This document shows positions 32,066 to 41,125 of a DNA stretch of 64,000 nucleotides, piece after piece (within the stretch, counting starts at the first letter, position 1; the number at the start of each line of letters is the position of its first letter). Below the pieces are notes generated by a model, which had not been told where the DNA came from, did not search any database, and saw nothing but the letters and a program-made list of their open reading frames with translations. A program made the translations under genes and the position numbers. The DNA is from Candidatus Devosia phytovorans (GTDB lineage: Bacteria; Pseudomonadota; Alphaproteobacteria; Rhizobiales; Devosiaceae), in contig CP119312.1 in assembly GCA_029202405.1 (NCBI GenBank), positions 563,001-627,000 of the forward strand. Reading direction: 5' to 3'.

Positions 32066-33250
32066 ATGGACATCCGTCTCATCTGGCTGGCGGTGGGCAC
32101 TTTCGCCATCGGTGTCGAGAGCTTTGCTATTTCGAGCCTGTTGCCGCAGATCGCCCAGTCGACCGGCGTGTCGCTGACCCAGGCGGGCTATCTGGTCGTG
32201 GCGTTTGCCCTGGCAAATGCCTTCGGTTCGCCGGTTCTGGCGGCGTTGACAGGCACGGCCGACCGGCGGCTGACGCTGACCATCGCGGCGTTGATTTTTT
32301 CGGCCGGGGCAATCTGGGCTGCGCTTTCGGTCGGCTATGCCGACCTGATGGCGGCCCGCGTCCTGATGGCCTTTGCGGCGGGACTTTACACTGCGACTGC
32401 GCAGGCGACGGGCGTGGCGATCTCGTCGGCGGACCACAGGGCGCGCGCCATTTCGGTCATCGTGGGTGGGACGACCATGGCGGTAGCCTTCGGCGCGCCG
32501 CTGGGTGCGCTGGTGGCCGGTTTCGTCAGTTGGCGCGGCAGCTACTATATGGTCTCCGGCTTTGGGGTGATCGCGGCACTGGCGATCTGGATCATGCTGC
32601 CGGCAGGCTTGCGCGGCGCGCAATTGTCGCTGCGCCAGCGTATTGCAGCCGTGGCGCTGCCGGGCGTGCCGGGGGCATTGCTGACGACGCTGTTCAACCT
32701 GGCTGGTGCCTTTACCGTCATCATCTATCTGGCCGTCATCACCACGCAATCGATCGGCCTGTCGCGTGAGCTCGTGCCGATGGTGCTGCTGGCTTTCGGC
32801 ATCGGGGCGGCGTTTGGCAATGCGGCGGGTGGTCAGCTGGCCGACCGGGTGGGCGCGCGGCCAACGGTGATCGGCGCGGCCATGCTCAATAGTTTGATGC
32901 TGGTGGCGATATCGCTGGCGGCGCATCTGCCGGCCGGCCTGGTCATCCCGGTGTTTTTCGTGCTGATCGTCATCTGGGGCGGCACGGGCTGGGCCTTTCC
33001 GCCGGCGCAATCGAGCTATCTGCTGAGTCTCTCGCCGAGCAATGCGCCGCTGGTGCTGTCGCTCAATGCGTCGGCGCTCTACCTCGGCATTGCCGCGGGC
33101 TCGCTGATCGGCGGGCTGGTGCTGCAGTTCGGCACGCCGAGCGACCTGGGCTGGATTGGTGCCCTGCTGCCGGCGCTGTCACTGGTTGGCATTGCACTAT
33201 CGGCGCTGCGCCGGCAGTCGATTGGTCGCAAGCTGGCGCGCGCCAGCTAG
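32066..33250 (+). CDS. MFS transporter (DHA1/AraJ type efflux)
   Basis: The product is 394 residues with about 12 membrane helices. The first helix has the FAIGVESFAISSLLP signature, and TADRR after helix 2 is the MFS loop. AraJ-type members export sugars or drugs. It is divergent from an ArsR-type regulator, which probably represses it, and its stop overlaps the ABC permease end by four bases in convergent orientation. Confidence 0.9.
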   Translation: MDIRLIWLAVGTFAIGVESFAISSLLPQIAQSTGVSLTQAGYLVVAFALANAFGSPVLAALTGTADRRLTLTIAALIFSAGAIWAALSVGYADLMAARVLMAFAAGLYTATAQATGVAISSADHRARAISVIVGGTTMAVAFGAPLGALVAGFVSWRGSYYMVSGFGVIAALAIWIMLPAGLRGAQLSLRQRIAAVALPGVPGALLTTLFNLAGAFTVIIYLAVITTQSIGLSRELVPMVLLAFGIGAAFGNAAGGQLADRVGARPTVIGAAMLNSLMLVAISLAAHLPAGLVIPVFFVLIVIWGGTGWAFPPAQSSYLLSLSPSNAPLVLSLNASALYLGIAAGSLIGGLVLQFGTPSDLGWIGALLPALSLVGIALSALRRQSIGRKLARAS

Positions 33251-34779
33251 GGCCGGCGGGGTGCCAGCAGGCGGGCGATGCCGAGCACCAGCACGGCGAC
33301 CACGGCCGGGCCGAAGGCCAGCCAGGAACCGGCGGCCAGCATGGCGCCCATGCCCGCCCACATGATGGAGGCGAAGGCTTCGCTCAGCGTGGCGGCGCGC
33401 GAGGCGACCTGGCGGCGGCGGAACATCGAGCGCTTGGCGACGACGCGAAACCAGAGCTGGATGGCGGTGGCCGAGCCGGCCGAGAGCATGGCGCCAAATG
33501 CGGTGATCAGCGCCATCTGCCAGGAGGAGAGGGCCATCAGCAGCAAAAGGGGTGCCATGACGCAGAGGATGACGGTCAGCACGGCCTCGATCTTGGCGAA
33601 GAGCACGGTGCGTGGCGAGACGGGCGCGGTGACCACGAGGTCATGCGCATCCTCTCCGGAAATGGCGAGCCAGGCGAGACCGCCGGCCAGTTGCCCGGCG
33701 GCCATGATCAGCACCGGCACGACCACGACGAAGGCGCCGGCATTGCTGCCGAAATTGTGCCAGAGCAGCAGGGCCGGCGGCAGCAGGTAAAGGATCTGCA
33801 TCAGCGTCTGAGACAACAGCCAGGGATCGCGCTGCAGCAGGCGCCATTCCTTGAGGCGCAGGGCGTGGCGCTGCGAGGCCTTCTGGAAGGAATTGCGCGA
33901 GACGCGTCGCTTGCTGCGGATATGGGTGAGGCCGGCAGCGGAGGTGGCGTGCTGGCCATAGCTGGGTGCCGCCAGGGCTATGGTGGCGATCAGCGCGGTG
34001 ACGCCGATGACCAGCATGGTGGTCAGCGCGTCGCCATAGCCCATGACGGCCTTGGCGGGCAGCCAGAAGGCGCTGTCGACTGCAGGGGCGAGATCAATCA
34101 GGGCCTGCGACTGGAACAGGGCGAAGCGCGACATGTCGCCGTAATAGAGGATGGCGGCGGCCTGAATGCCGATGACAAAGCCGGCGCCGACGACGGCCGC
34201 CACGATCTGGGCAATCAGGCGGGTCTGCTTGGGCCCGACGAGGCGGAACAGCAGCAGCGTGATGCCGATGGAAATGGCGGTGGAAATGGCGCCCATGGAA
34301 AAGACCACGCCATAGGCAAAGAGCCAGCGCGGGCCATCGAGCAGGGCGAGCATGTTGATCAGCGGGCTGGCGAGCAGGCCCGGCAACAGCATGGAGGTGA
34401 GCGCCACAGCGCCGGTGCGCACGGCAAAGACGCGGCGCGACGAGGCGGGCGAGGACAGCACCAGGTCGAGGTCGGAGCGGCCATAGTAGACGCGGGTGAC
34501 CGCTTCGAGCGCCTGCGACAGCATGATGGTCCAGAACAGGACGCCGGTGCCGGTCAGCATGACCAGGGTCGCCGCATCCTCGTTGATACCGCGGCCGGCC
34601 CAGGGACCGACAAGCCCGAGCGCCATCAGGTGCAGGATGATGACCACGACGGCAAGGAAGATCACCAGGCCGACGCTGCGGGCGCGGCGACCGCCGGTCA
34701 TCATGGCGACCCAGTCGCGCCAGCCCAGCATCAGTTCATGGCGGGCAAACCAGGCGATGGAGGCCGGTGCGGCGCTCAT
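33247..34779 (-). CDS. ABC transporter permease
   Basis: The product is 510 residues, with about 11-12 predicted membrane helices and no nucleotide-binding motif. It lies immediately downstream of an ABC ATPase, overlapping it by four bases, so the two form one export system of the ABC-2 type. The basic cytoplasmic segment around 295-325 (SKRRVSRNSFQKASQRHALR) lies between the two helical bundles. The substrate is unknown. Confidence 0.85.
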   Translation of the reverse strand: MSAAPASIAWFARHELMLGWRDWVAMMTGGRRARSVGLVIFLAVVVIILHLMALGLVGPWAGRGINEDAATLVMLTGTGVLFWTIMLSQALEAVTRVYYGRSDLDLVLSSPASSRRVFAVRTGAVALTSMLLPGLLASPLINMLALLDGPRWLFAYGVVFSMGAISTAISIGITLLLFRLVGPKQTRLIAQIVAAVVGAGFVIGIQAAAILYYGDMSRFALFQSQALIDLAPAVDSAFWLPAKAVMGYGDALTTMLVIGVTALIATIALAAPSYGQHATSAAGLTHIRSKRRVSRNSFQKASQRHALRLKEWRLLQRDPWLLSQTLMQILYLLPPALLLWHNFGSNAGAFVVVVPVLIMAAGQLAGGLAWLAISGEDAHDLVVTAPVSPRTVLFAKIEAVLTVILCVMAPLLLLMALSSWQMALITAFGAMLSAGSATAIQLWFRVVAKRSMFRRRQVASRAATLSEAFASIMWAGMGAMLAAGSWLAFGPAVVAVLVLGIARLLAPRRP

Positions 34780-35522
34780 GCGGCCTCTTCGGTGCCCTGC
34801 GCCACCAGATCGAGGAAGATGTCTTCGAGGCTGGACTCGCGGCCGATATGACTGCGCAGTTCGGCCAGGGTCCCCTCGGCGATCAGCCGGCCGCCGGTGA
34901 TGACACCGATGCGTTCGGCCATGCGTTCGGCGACTTCGAGGATATGGGTGGTCATGATGACGGTGACGCCCTCGCGCACCTTGCCCAGCAGCACATCCTT
35001 GACGGTGCGGGCGGAGCCGGCGTCGAGGCCGGTCAGCGGCTCGTCGAGGATGATGAGCTTGGGGTCATGCACCAGCGCGCCGGCCAGAGCGACCTTTTGC
35101 AGCATGCCCTTGGAAAAGCCGCCGCAAAGGTCGTTGGCATGGGGCCTGAGGCCCAGCCAGTCGATCAGTTCATTGGCCTTGGCCTGGGCTTGCCTGCTTT
35201 CGACCTGCCAGAGGCCAGCGACGAATTCGAGATATTCGAGCGGGGTCAGGCGGTCATAGACCATGGGTTCGTCGGAGACCCAGGCCAGCATGCGCTTGGC
35301 GGCGATTGGGTCGCGCCTTGCGTCGATGCCGAAGATGGAAATACCGCCGCTATCGGGCTGCAAGAGGCCCGCGACCATGCGGAGGATCGTGGTCTTGCCG
35401 GCGCCATTGGGACCGAGCAGGGCATAGAATTCGCCGGCCCTGATGGTCAGGTCGAATTGCTTGATGACCGGACGGTCGAAGCTCTTGTTGAGGCTCGTAA
35501 CGGCGAGGGCAGGGACGGTCAT
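34776..35522 (-). CDS. ABC transporter ATP-binding protein
   Basis: The product is 248 residues. Walker A GPNGAGKTT (about 39-47), the Q-loop region, signature LCGGFSKGM near 140, Walker B LIILDEPLTGLD near 160 and the H-loop TTHILEV near 195 are all intact. It is of the type that pairs with ABC-2 export permeases, as its overlap with the next gene supports. Confidence 0.94.
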   Translation of the reverse strand: MTVPALAVTSLNKSFDRPVIKQFDLTIRAGEFYALLGPNGAGKTTILRMVAGLLQPDSGGISIFGIDARRDPIAAKRMLAWVSDEPMVYDRLTPLEYLEFVAGLWQVESRQAQAKANELIDWLGLRPHANDLCGGFSKGMLQKVALAGALVHDPKLIILDEPLTGLDAGSARTVKDVLLGKVREGVTVIMTTHILEVAERMAERIGVITGGRLIAEGTLAELRSHIGRESSLEDIFLDLVAQGTEEAA

Positions 35523-35768
35523 AGGCGTCGCTCCGGCGGGAATAGCCGGTCAAACCTATGCGGAGAGCCTTTCCCGCATGTGAATCGGAAGCGTTAAGAT
35601 TTTGGTATGCCTGCACTTTTGTGCAGGGCCGCTGTGCGCAAAGGACGATTGTCGGGCGCTATATCGGCCTTTTACGGTGAACCGGCCCGCTCGCCCCATG
35701 GCGGGATTCTCTTCATTGCCTGCCGTGGCCCGGTTTTCACCGATGGCCAGACGCGTCCGGAGCCGACC

Positions 35769-36998
35769 ATGACTACCCCCAATTCCTCGATCTCCGGTCT
35801 CGGCGATACCAATACCAAGCTGGCCATCCTCGCCATGGCCATCGGCTCCTTCGGCATCGGCACCGGCGAATTCGCCATCATGGGCCTGTTGCGCAACCTG
35901 GCCGGCGACCTGCAGATTTCCATCCAGGACGCGGGCCATGTGATCAGCGCCTATGCGCTGGGCGTGGTGGTGGGCGCGCCGCTGTTTGCAATCCTCTTTG
36001 CCCGCACGCCGCGCAAGCCGCTGATGATCTGGCTGATGGGTCTGTTTGCCGTCGGCAATATCGGCAGCGCCGCAGCGCCGGAATACTGGTCGCTGCTCGG
36101 CCTGCGTTTCCTTTCCGGCCTGCCGCATGGCGCCTATTTCGGCATTGCCGCGCTGGTGGCGGCATCCATGGTTGATGTCGGCTATCGCGCCCGGGCCGTG
36201 GGTCGCGTCATGCTGGGCCTGACCATTGCGACCCTGATCGGCATGCCGCTCGCCACCTGGCTGGGCCAGTATATGGGCTGGCGCCCGACCTTTGCCGGCG
36301 TCGGCGTGATCGGTGCCATGGCCGTGGTGATGATTTTCCGTTTCGTGCCCGCGGTGAAGCTGGCGGAGGGCGCGAGCCCGTTGACCGAACTTTCCGCGCT
36401 GCGCCGGCCACAGGTCTGGCTGACGCTGGGTATCTGTGCCGTCGGCTGCGGCGGCATGTTCTCGGTCTTTACCTACGTCGATCCGCTGCTGATCGATGTC
36501 GCGCATATTCCCCAGGTCTGGGTGCCGCTGGTGCTGGCGCTATTCGGTGTCGGCATGACGCTGGGCAATATCATTGGGGCGACCATGGCCGACAAGGCGC
36601 TGATGCCCACCATTGGCGGCATGCTGGCCTTCAACGTGATCAGCCTCGCCATCATTCCGTGGACGGCGCAGCTCTGGCTAACGGCGTCGATCAGCGTGCT
36701 GCTGGTCGGCTTTACCGTGGCGATCGGCACGGCGCTGCAGACGCGGCTGATGGATGTAGCTGCCGATGGGCAGACGCTGGCTGCGACGCTGATGCATGCG
36801 GCGTTCAACACAGCAAATGCCCTGGGCGCGCTGCTGGGCGGCATGGCGATAGGCGCAGGCTGGGGCCCGGCAGCGACCGGTCCGGTCGGCGCGGTTCTGG
36901 CGGTGGGTGGGCTGATCCTCTTTATGATCTCGGCCATGCTCGACAAACACCAGCGCCGCTGGCAACCGCTGGATGTGGTGCCGCAACCAGCCGAATAG
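35769..36998 (+). CDS. MFS transporter (DHA1/AraJ type)
   Basis: The product is about 409 residues with 12 predicted helices. Helix 1 carries GTGEFAIMGLL, the AraJ-type signature, and LARTPRK follows helix 2. I chose ATG 35769 (MTTPNSS); the open frame extends 54 codons upstream, but that part lacks hydrophobic or family features. It ends at a strong terminator shared with ohr. Efflux of a small hydrophilic compound is likely; the substrate is unknown. Confidence 0.9.
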   Translation: MTTPNSSISGLGDTNTKLAILAMAIGSFGIGTGEFAIMGLLRNLAGDLQISIQDAGHVISAYALGVVVGAPLFAILFARTPRKPLMIWLMGLFAVGNIGSAAAPEYWSLLGLRFLSGLPHGAYFGIAALVAASMVDVGYRARAVGRVMLGLTIATLIGMPLATWLGQYMGWRPTFAGVGVIGAMAVVMIFRFVPAVKLAEGASPLTELSALRRPQVWLTLGICAVGCGGMFSVFTYVDPLLIDVAHIPQVWVPLVLALFGVGMTLGNIIGATMADKALMPTIGGMLAFNVISLAIIPWTAQLWLTASISVLLVGFTVAIGTALQTRLMDVAADGQTLAATLMHAAFNTANALGALLGGMAIGAGWGPAATGPVGAVLAVGGLILFMISAMLDKHQRRWQPLDVVPQPAE

Positions 36999-37003
36999 AG
37001 GAA

Positions 37004-37040
37004 TGCAAAAGGGCGGGTACCGAGGTACCCGCCCTTTTGT
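37004..37040. terminator. Bidirectional terminator between MFS and ohr genes
   Basis: AAAAGGGCGGGTAC (37007-37020), loop CGAG, GTACCCGCCCTTTT (37025-37038): a perfect 14-base-pair stem with A and T tracts on both flanks. Confidence 0.9.
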
Positions 37041-37056
37041 TTCAGACGATCAGGTC

Positions 37057-37494
37057 TCAGGCGACGGAAAGCTTGACGTCGACATTGCCGCGGGTGGCGT
37101 TGGAATAGGGGCAGACTTCGTGGGCCTTGTGGACCAGCGCTTCGGCGTCAGCCTTGTCGAAGCCGGGCAGGGTCACCTTGAGCTCGACGGCGATGTTGAA
37201 GCCCTTGGCGCCTTCATTGGCATTCTCGCCAAATGAAACCGACGCGTCGATGGTGGCTTCGTCCGGAATCTTGACCTTTTCGCCACGAGCGACGGCCTTG
37301 AGGGCGCCGAGGAAGCAGGCCGAATAGCCGGCGGCAAACAGCTGCTCGGGATTGGTACCCGGACCGTCATTACCGCCCATGGCGGCCGGGGTGTCCAGCG
37401 TCACTTCGAGGCGACCGTCGTCGGTCTTGCTGGTGCCGGTGCGGCCGCCGGTGGTGTGGGCGTGAGCGGTGTAGACGGCTGACTTGATGGACAT
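37057..37494 (-). CDS. ohr: Organic hydroperoxide resistance protein Ohr
   Basis: The product is 145 residues, an OsmC/Ohr-fold thiol peroxidase that reduces organic hydroperoxides with lipoyl electron donors. The two catalytic cysteines are Cys60 (GYSACFLGAL) and Cys128 (EVCPYS), with the conserved Arg18 and Glu50 also present. It is divergent from an OhrR gene over a palindromic operator, the standard peroxide-inducible arrangement. Confidence 0.96.
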   Translation of the reverse strand: MSIKSAVYTAHAHTTGGRTGTSKTDDGRLEVTLDTPAAMGGNDGPGTNPEQLFAAGYSACFLGALKAVARGEKVKIPDEATIDASVSFGENANEGAKGFNIAVELKVTLPGFDKADAEALVHKAHEVCPYSNATRGNVDVKLSVA

Positions 37495-37533
37495 GGAAAA
37501 CTCCTGAAGATCCGTGTTGATGGGTATTCAATA

Positions 37534-37554
37534 GCGCACAATTAAATTGTGTGC
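37534..37554. promoter_or_regulatory. OhrR operator
   Basis: GCGCACAATT-A-AATTGTGTGC is a 21-base inverted repeat with a single mismatched pair, centred at 37544, midway between the ohr and ohrR starts. The CACAATT/AATTGTG core matches the AT-rich palindromes bound by reduced OhrR in other bacteria. Confidence 0.8.
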
Positions 37555-37602
37555 AATTGAAAGTTGCTGTGCTATTGTGATGGTGTTCTCGTGAGGGTGC
37601 CG

Positions 37603-38046
37603 ATGGCCAGCAAAACCGATCCGATGCAACTCGATTCCATGTTGTGCTTTGCCGTCTATGCGGCGGGCCACGCCTTCACGCGGTTCTACAAGCCGCGTCT
37701 GGACGCGCTGGGCCTCACCTATCCGCAATACCTGGTGTTCCTGGTGCTCTGGGAAAAGGATGGTCTGACGGTAAAGGCTTTGGGGGAGAAATTGTTCCTC
37801 GACAGCGGCACGATCACGCCCCTGCTCAAGCGCCTGGAAGCGCGCGGCCTGTTGCGCCGGCAGCGTGATGCGGATGACGAGCGGCTGGTGCGGATTTTCC
37901 TGACCGACGAGGGCAGGGCGCTGCGCGAACAGGCGCTGGCTGTGCCACTGGCCGTGGGCAAGGCGCTGGGCGGCAAGGCCGAGGACGCGGCTCACCTGCG
38001 CGAGGCGCTGCACCTGCTGCGCGAGCGACTGGACGAAGCTGAGTAA
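37603..38046 (+). CDS. ohrR: MarR-family peroxide sensor OhrR
   Basis: The product is 147 residues. The sensing Cys15 (DSMLCFAVY) is at the same place as in characterised one-Cys and two-Cys OhrRs; the winged helix has LTVKALGEKLFLDSGTITPLLKRLE and ADDERLVRIFLTDEGR. I start at ATG 37603, which puts the Cys at its usual position. It should repress ohr and itself through the operator between them, with release on peroxide oxidation of Cys15. Confidence 0.93.
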   Translation: MASKTDPMQLDSMLCFAVYAAGHAFTRFYKPRLDALGLTYPQYLVFLVLWEKDGLTVKALGEKLFLDSGTITPLLKRLEARGLLRRQRDADDERLVRIFLTDEGRALREQALAVPLAVGKALGGKAEDAAHLREALHLLRERLDEAE

Positions 38047-38118
38047 GGTCGGGCTACTCCGTATGGGGAGTTGCAACACCGAGTGGGTGGGACCTCTCGG
38101 TGGAGACTGTGGATCGAA

Positions 38119-38835
38119 TTATTGCAGCCCCACGGCGTCCACCATACCGCCGTCACAGCCGCCATCGGTGGGACGCGCCGCGAGGATCAACCGGCCGAAA
38201 CTGTCGGGGCCCTGCGGCTGGCCGGTGAGGCCGATGGTGAGTTCGTCGATCAGGCGACGATTGCCGTCATTGACGCAGGAGAGGCGCACGCGGTCGCCGG
38301 CGCCGGGGCCAAAAGCCTCGTCGAAGGCCGCGCGAACCTGGCCCTGGGTCAGGCGCTTGCCGATATTGCTGGCGAAGAGGTCGCGCACCACGGTTTCGTT
38401 GACGGCATCGAGCAGGTCGAGGGAGTCGCCGAAATAGGCCTCGGCGTCGCCGTCATAGCAAGTGCCATGGGTGATCCATTCGTGGCGGTCGAGACCGGAG
38501 TGGGTGCCGGGCATCAAGATCTGCAGCTCATCGCGAAGAGCGTCGGAAATGTCGGGCTCGGGCAGCAGGTCCCAGTCGCCCTGCTCATCCAGTGCCACTG
38601 TTTCTGCGTCCACCCCGCAATAATCGCGGGAACGCGGCTGCGGCCAGAGGCCGTGCAGGGCGAAATTGCCGGCATCGAACCGGTCCACGGTCTGGCTTTC
38701 GCATTCGGCACGATCGGGTCGGGTTTCGCAGAAGGCCGGCTGCCAGCTGATAGCCAGCACATATTGGGTGCGTTCCTGCGCCAGGGTGGGCGCGGTCAGC
38801 AGGCCAAGCAAGGCAAATGCGGACATGAAACGCAT
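38119..38835 (-). CDS. Secreted ribonuclease T2 family protein
   Basis: The product is 238 residues with a signal peptide (about 1-19, ending APTLA). Both conserved active-site segments are intact: FALHGLWPQ with His61, and RHEWITHGTC with His118, Glu119 and His123. Multiple cysteines (36, 45, 73, 126 and others) suggest disulfides. T2 enzymes cleave RNA without base specificity in the periplasm or outside the cell. Followed by an exported nucleotidase gene upstream on the same strand, which suggests a nucleic-acid scavenging theme. Confidence 0.92.
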   Translation of the reverse strand: MRFMSAFALLGLLTAPTLAQERTQYVLAISWQPAFCETRPDRAECESQTVDRFDAGNFALHGLWPQPRSRDYCGVDAETVALDEQGDWDLLPEPDISDALRDELQILMPGTHSGLDRHEWITHGTCYDGDAEAYFGDSLDLLDAVNETVVRDLFASNIGKRLTQGQVRAAFDEAFGPGAGDRVRLSCVNDGNRRLIDELTIGLTGQPQGPDSFGRLILAARPTDGGCDGGMVDAVGLQ

Positions 38836-38887
38836 GGATCAAAGCCTCAAATGAACATGGGCGGCCCTTAGAGGCCGCCCATCGAGC

Positions 38888-40864
38888 CTAGAGCGTTATA
38901 CGATAGACACCAAAGCCTTCGGCGTTGGTTTCGCCGGTTGCCTCGATGCTGACGCCCGAAACGTCATCGACATAGTCGGCACCCTTGGGGCCGGTGGTGA
39001 AGAGCACCGAGGTGTCACCGATCGGGGCCAGAGACCAGTTGCCGTCGGCGGACGGGCTGATGGTGCCGTTTTCGACGATGAAGCGGATGATGATGTCGCG
39101 ATTGGTGTCGGGACCGACAAAGACGATCTTTTCCGCATTGATGCCGGGGAAGGTGCCGCCGCCGCTGGCGCGGTAATTGTTGGTGGCGACGATGAATTCC
39201 TGGGCGGGATCGATCGGCTGGCCGTCATAGCTCAGCTCGACGATGCGATTGGCGTCGGGGTTAGTCTCTTCCTTGCCGTCCGAGGAATATTTGCTCGGCT
39301 GGGTCAGGTCGATCTTGTAGGTAACGCCGTCGATCACGTCGTAATTGTAGGACGGGAAGTCGAGGTTGATCAGCTCGGCGTCGATGGCGCCAGCTTCGAC
39401 CTGGTTGAAGATGCCCGCCGAGCGTTCAAGCCAGTTCTTCACATCGGCGCCGGTGATTTTCACCGCCTGGATGGTGTTGGGATAGAGATAGAGGTCAGCC
39501 ACATTCTTGATAGCAACCGGGCCGACGGGCACGTCGGTGTAATAGTCCGGACCACCACGGCCGCCGGCCTTGAAGGGAGCCGCGGCCGAGAGGATCGGCA
39601 AAGCCTCCCATTCGGTGCCCTTCATCATCTGTTCGATATACCAGGTCTGGGCCTGGCTCACGATCTGCACCGACGGATCGTCGGCGACGAGGGCGAAATA
39701 GGAATAGAGCGGAGCCGAGGTCTCGCCCACGGCGCGACGCACATATTCAAGCGTTTCGTCATGGTCGGTCTGGGCGGCAGCGAGGACTTCGGCCTCGTCT
39801 TCGACCAGGGCATTGACCTTGCCATCGACACGCTCGGAGATCGGGCGGGCTTCGGATGTGTGCGAGACGACGGTCCACTTGCCGTCGGCGTCCTGCTCAA
39901 GCAGCAGGTCAATCAGACCCATGTGGCTGCCCCAGAAGCCGGGCATGACGGCAGGCGTTCCGGCCAGTGTGCCAGCTTCGATATCGACGCCTTCGATGCC
40001 TTCATAATCCGGACCCGGGAAGACCAGATGCTGGTGGCCAAGCATGATCGCATCGATGCCTTCGACGGCTGCCAGCTGCAGGGCCATGTTTTCGCCGCCG
40101 GTCGCCTGATCGGCGGCAATGCCGGAATGGCAGAGGGCGATGACGATATCGGCGCCTTCTTCCTTGATCCTGGGTATATAGGCCTGCGCCGTCTCGACGA
40201 TGTCGCGGGTGTTGACCTTGCCAGTCAGGTTGGCAGCGTCCCAGGTCATGATCTGGGGTGGCACGAAGCCGATGAGGCCGATCTTGATGCTCTTGGCTGC
40301 GCCCGAGCCGTCGGTCAATTCCTTATCGATGATAAGGTAAGGTTGGATATAGGTCTCGTCGTCCAGCACATTTGCGGCCAGTTCGCCCTTCACCAGATTG
40401 GCGGAGACGAAGGGGAAGTCGGCGCCGGCCAGGGCCTTGTCGAGGAATTCGAGGCCGTAGTTGAATTCGTGATTGCCCAGCGTTGCGGCTTCATAGCCCA
40501 GGGTGTTCATCGCGGCGATGACGGGGTGGACATTGCCATCGAGGCCCTTCTCATAGGCGATATAGTCGCCCATCGGATTGCCCTGGATAATGTCACCATT
40601 GTCGACCAGCAGGGAATTGCCCGCTTCGGCGCGGATAGACTCAATGATCGAGGCGGTGCGGGCCAAGCCCATGGTGTCATTGGGGGCGTCGGCAAAATAG
40701 TCATAGGCGAAAACCGCGACATGCAGGTCGGTGGTTTCCAGAATGCGCAAATGGGCCTGATTGGCCTGGGCCATGGTGGCGAAAGGATGCATGGCGGCCA
40801 TGGCTCCAACACTCGCGGAGCCGGCGAGGAATGTACGGCGAGAAATCGTGGGCAGGAAATTCAT
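38888..40864 (-). CDS. cpdB: 2',3'-cyclic-nucleotide 2'-phosphodiesterase/3'-nucleotidase (CpdB-like), Tat-exported
   Basis: The product is 658 residues. The N-terminus has a twin-arginine signal (SRRTFLAG) ending near MAQA. The metallophosphatase domain has Asp46 and His48 (TTDLHV), DNGDIIQGN, LGNHEFNYG, CHSG and LGHQH; the C-terminal 5'-nucleotidase substrate-binding domain ends the protein. I start at ATG 40864; the frame continues far upstream but that part is antisense to the zinc protease gene. It should convert cyclic nucleotides from RNA breakdown into nucleosides in the periplasm. Confidence 0.93.
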   Translation of the reverse strand: MNFLPTISRRTFLAGSASVGAMAAMHPFATMAQANQAHLRILETTDLHVAVFAYDYFADAPNDTMGLARTASIIESIRAEAGNSLLVDNGDIIQGNPMGDYIAYEKGLDGNVHPVIAAMNTLGYEAATLGNHEFNYGLEFLDKALAGADFPFVSANLVKGELAANVLDDETYIQPYLIIDKELTDGSGAAKSIKIGLIGFVPPQIMTWDAANLTGKVNTRDIVETAQAYIPRIKEEGADIVIALCHSGIAADQATGGENMALQLAAVEGIDAIMLGHQHLVFPGPDYEGIEGVDIEAGTLAGTPAVMPGFWGSHMGLIDLLLEQDADGKWTVVSHTSEARPISERVDGKVNALVEDEAEVLAAAQTDHDETLEYVRRAVGETSAPLYSYFALVADDPSVQIVSQAQTWYIEQMMKGTEWEALPILSAAAPFKAGGRGGPDYYTDVPVGPVAIKNVADLYLYPNTIQAVKITGADVKNWLERSAGIFNQVEAGAIDAELINLDFPSYNYDVIDGVTYKIDLTQPSKYSSDGKEETNPDANRIVELSYDGQPIDPAQEFIVATNNYRASGGGTFPGINAEKIVFVGPDTNRDIIIRFIVENGTISPSADGNWSLAPIGDTSVLFTTGPKGADYVDDVSGVSIEATGETNAEGFGVYRITL

Positions 40865-41125
40865 TGGTGTCTCCCTGAGGCGTTCAGTTTCGAACTGGAC
40901 CGGGGGCTGGAGGCTCCCGGGCCGGGCGCGCGGCCCGTCGCGTCGCGCTTCGCATGAAAGCGCAAAAGCTCTTGCCGTCCGGAAATGACGTTGGGATGAC
41001 GGCGGCGTGATCAGGCTATGGAAGTTTGACCGGTTGGTCAATTTATGACAGCGGCCTGCCCACCGGAACCGATTGCATCGGCATGGCTTGTTGCTAGGCT
41101 TGGGGATCGATCGGAGAATTCGCAG

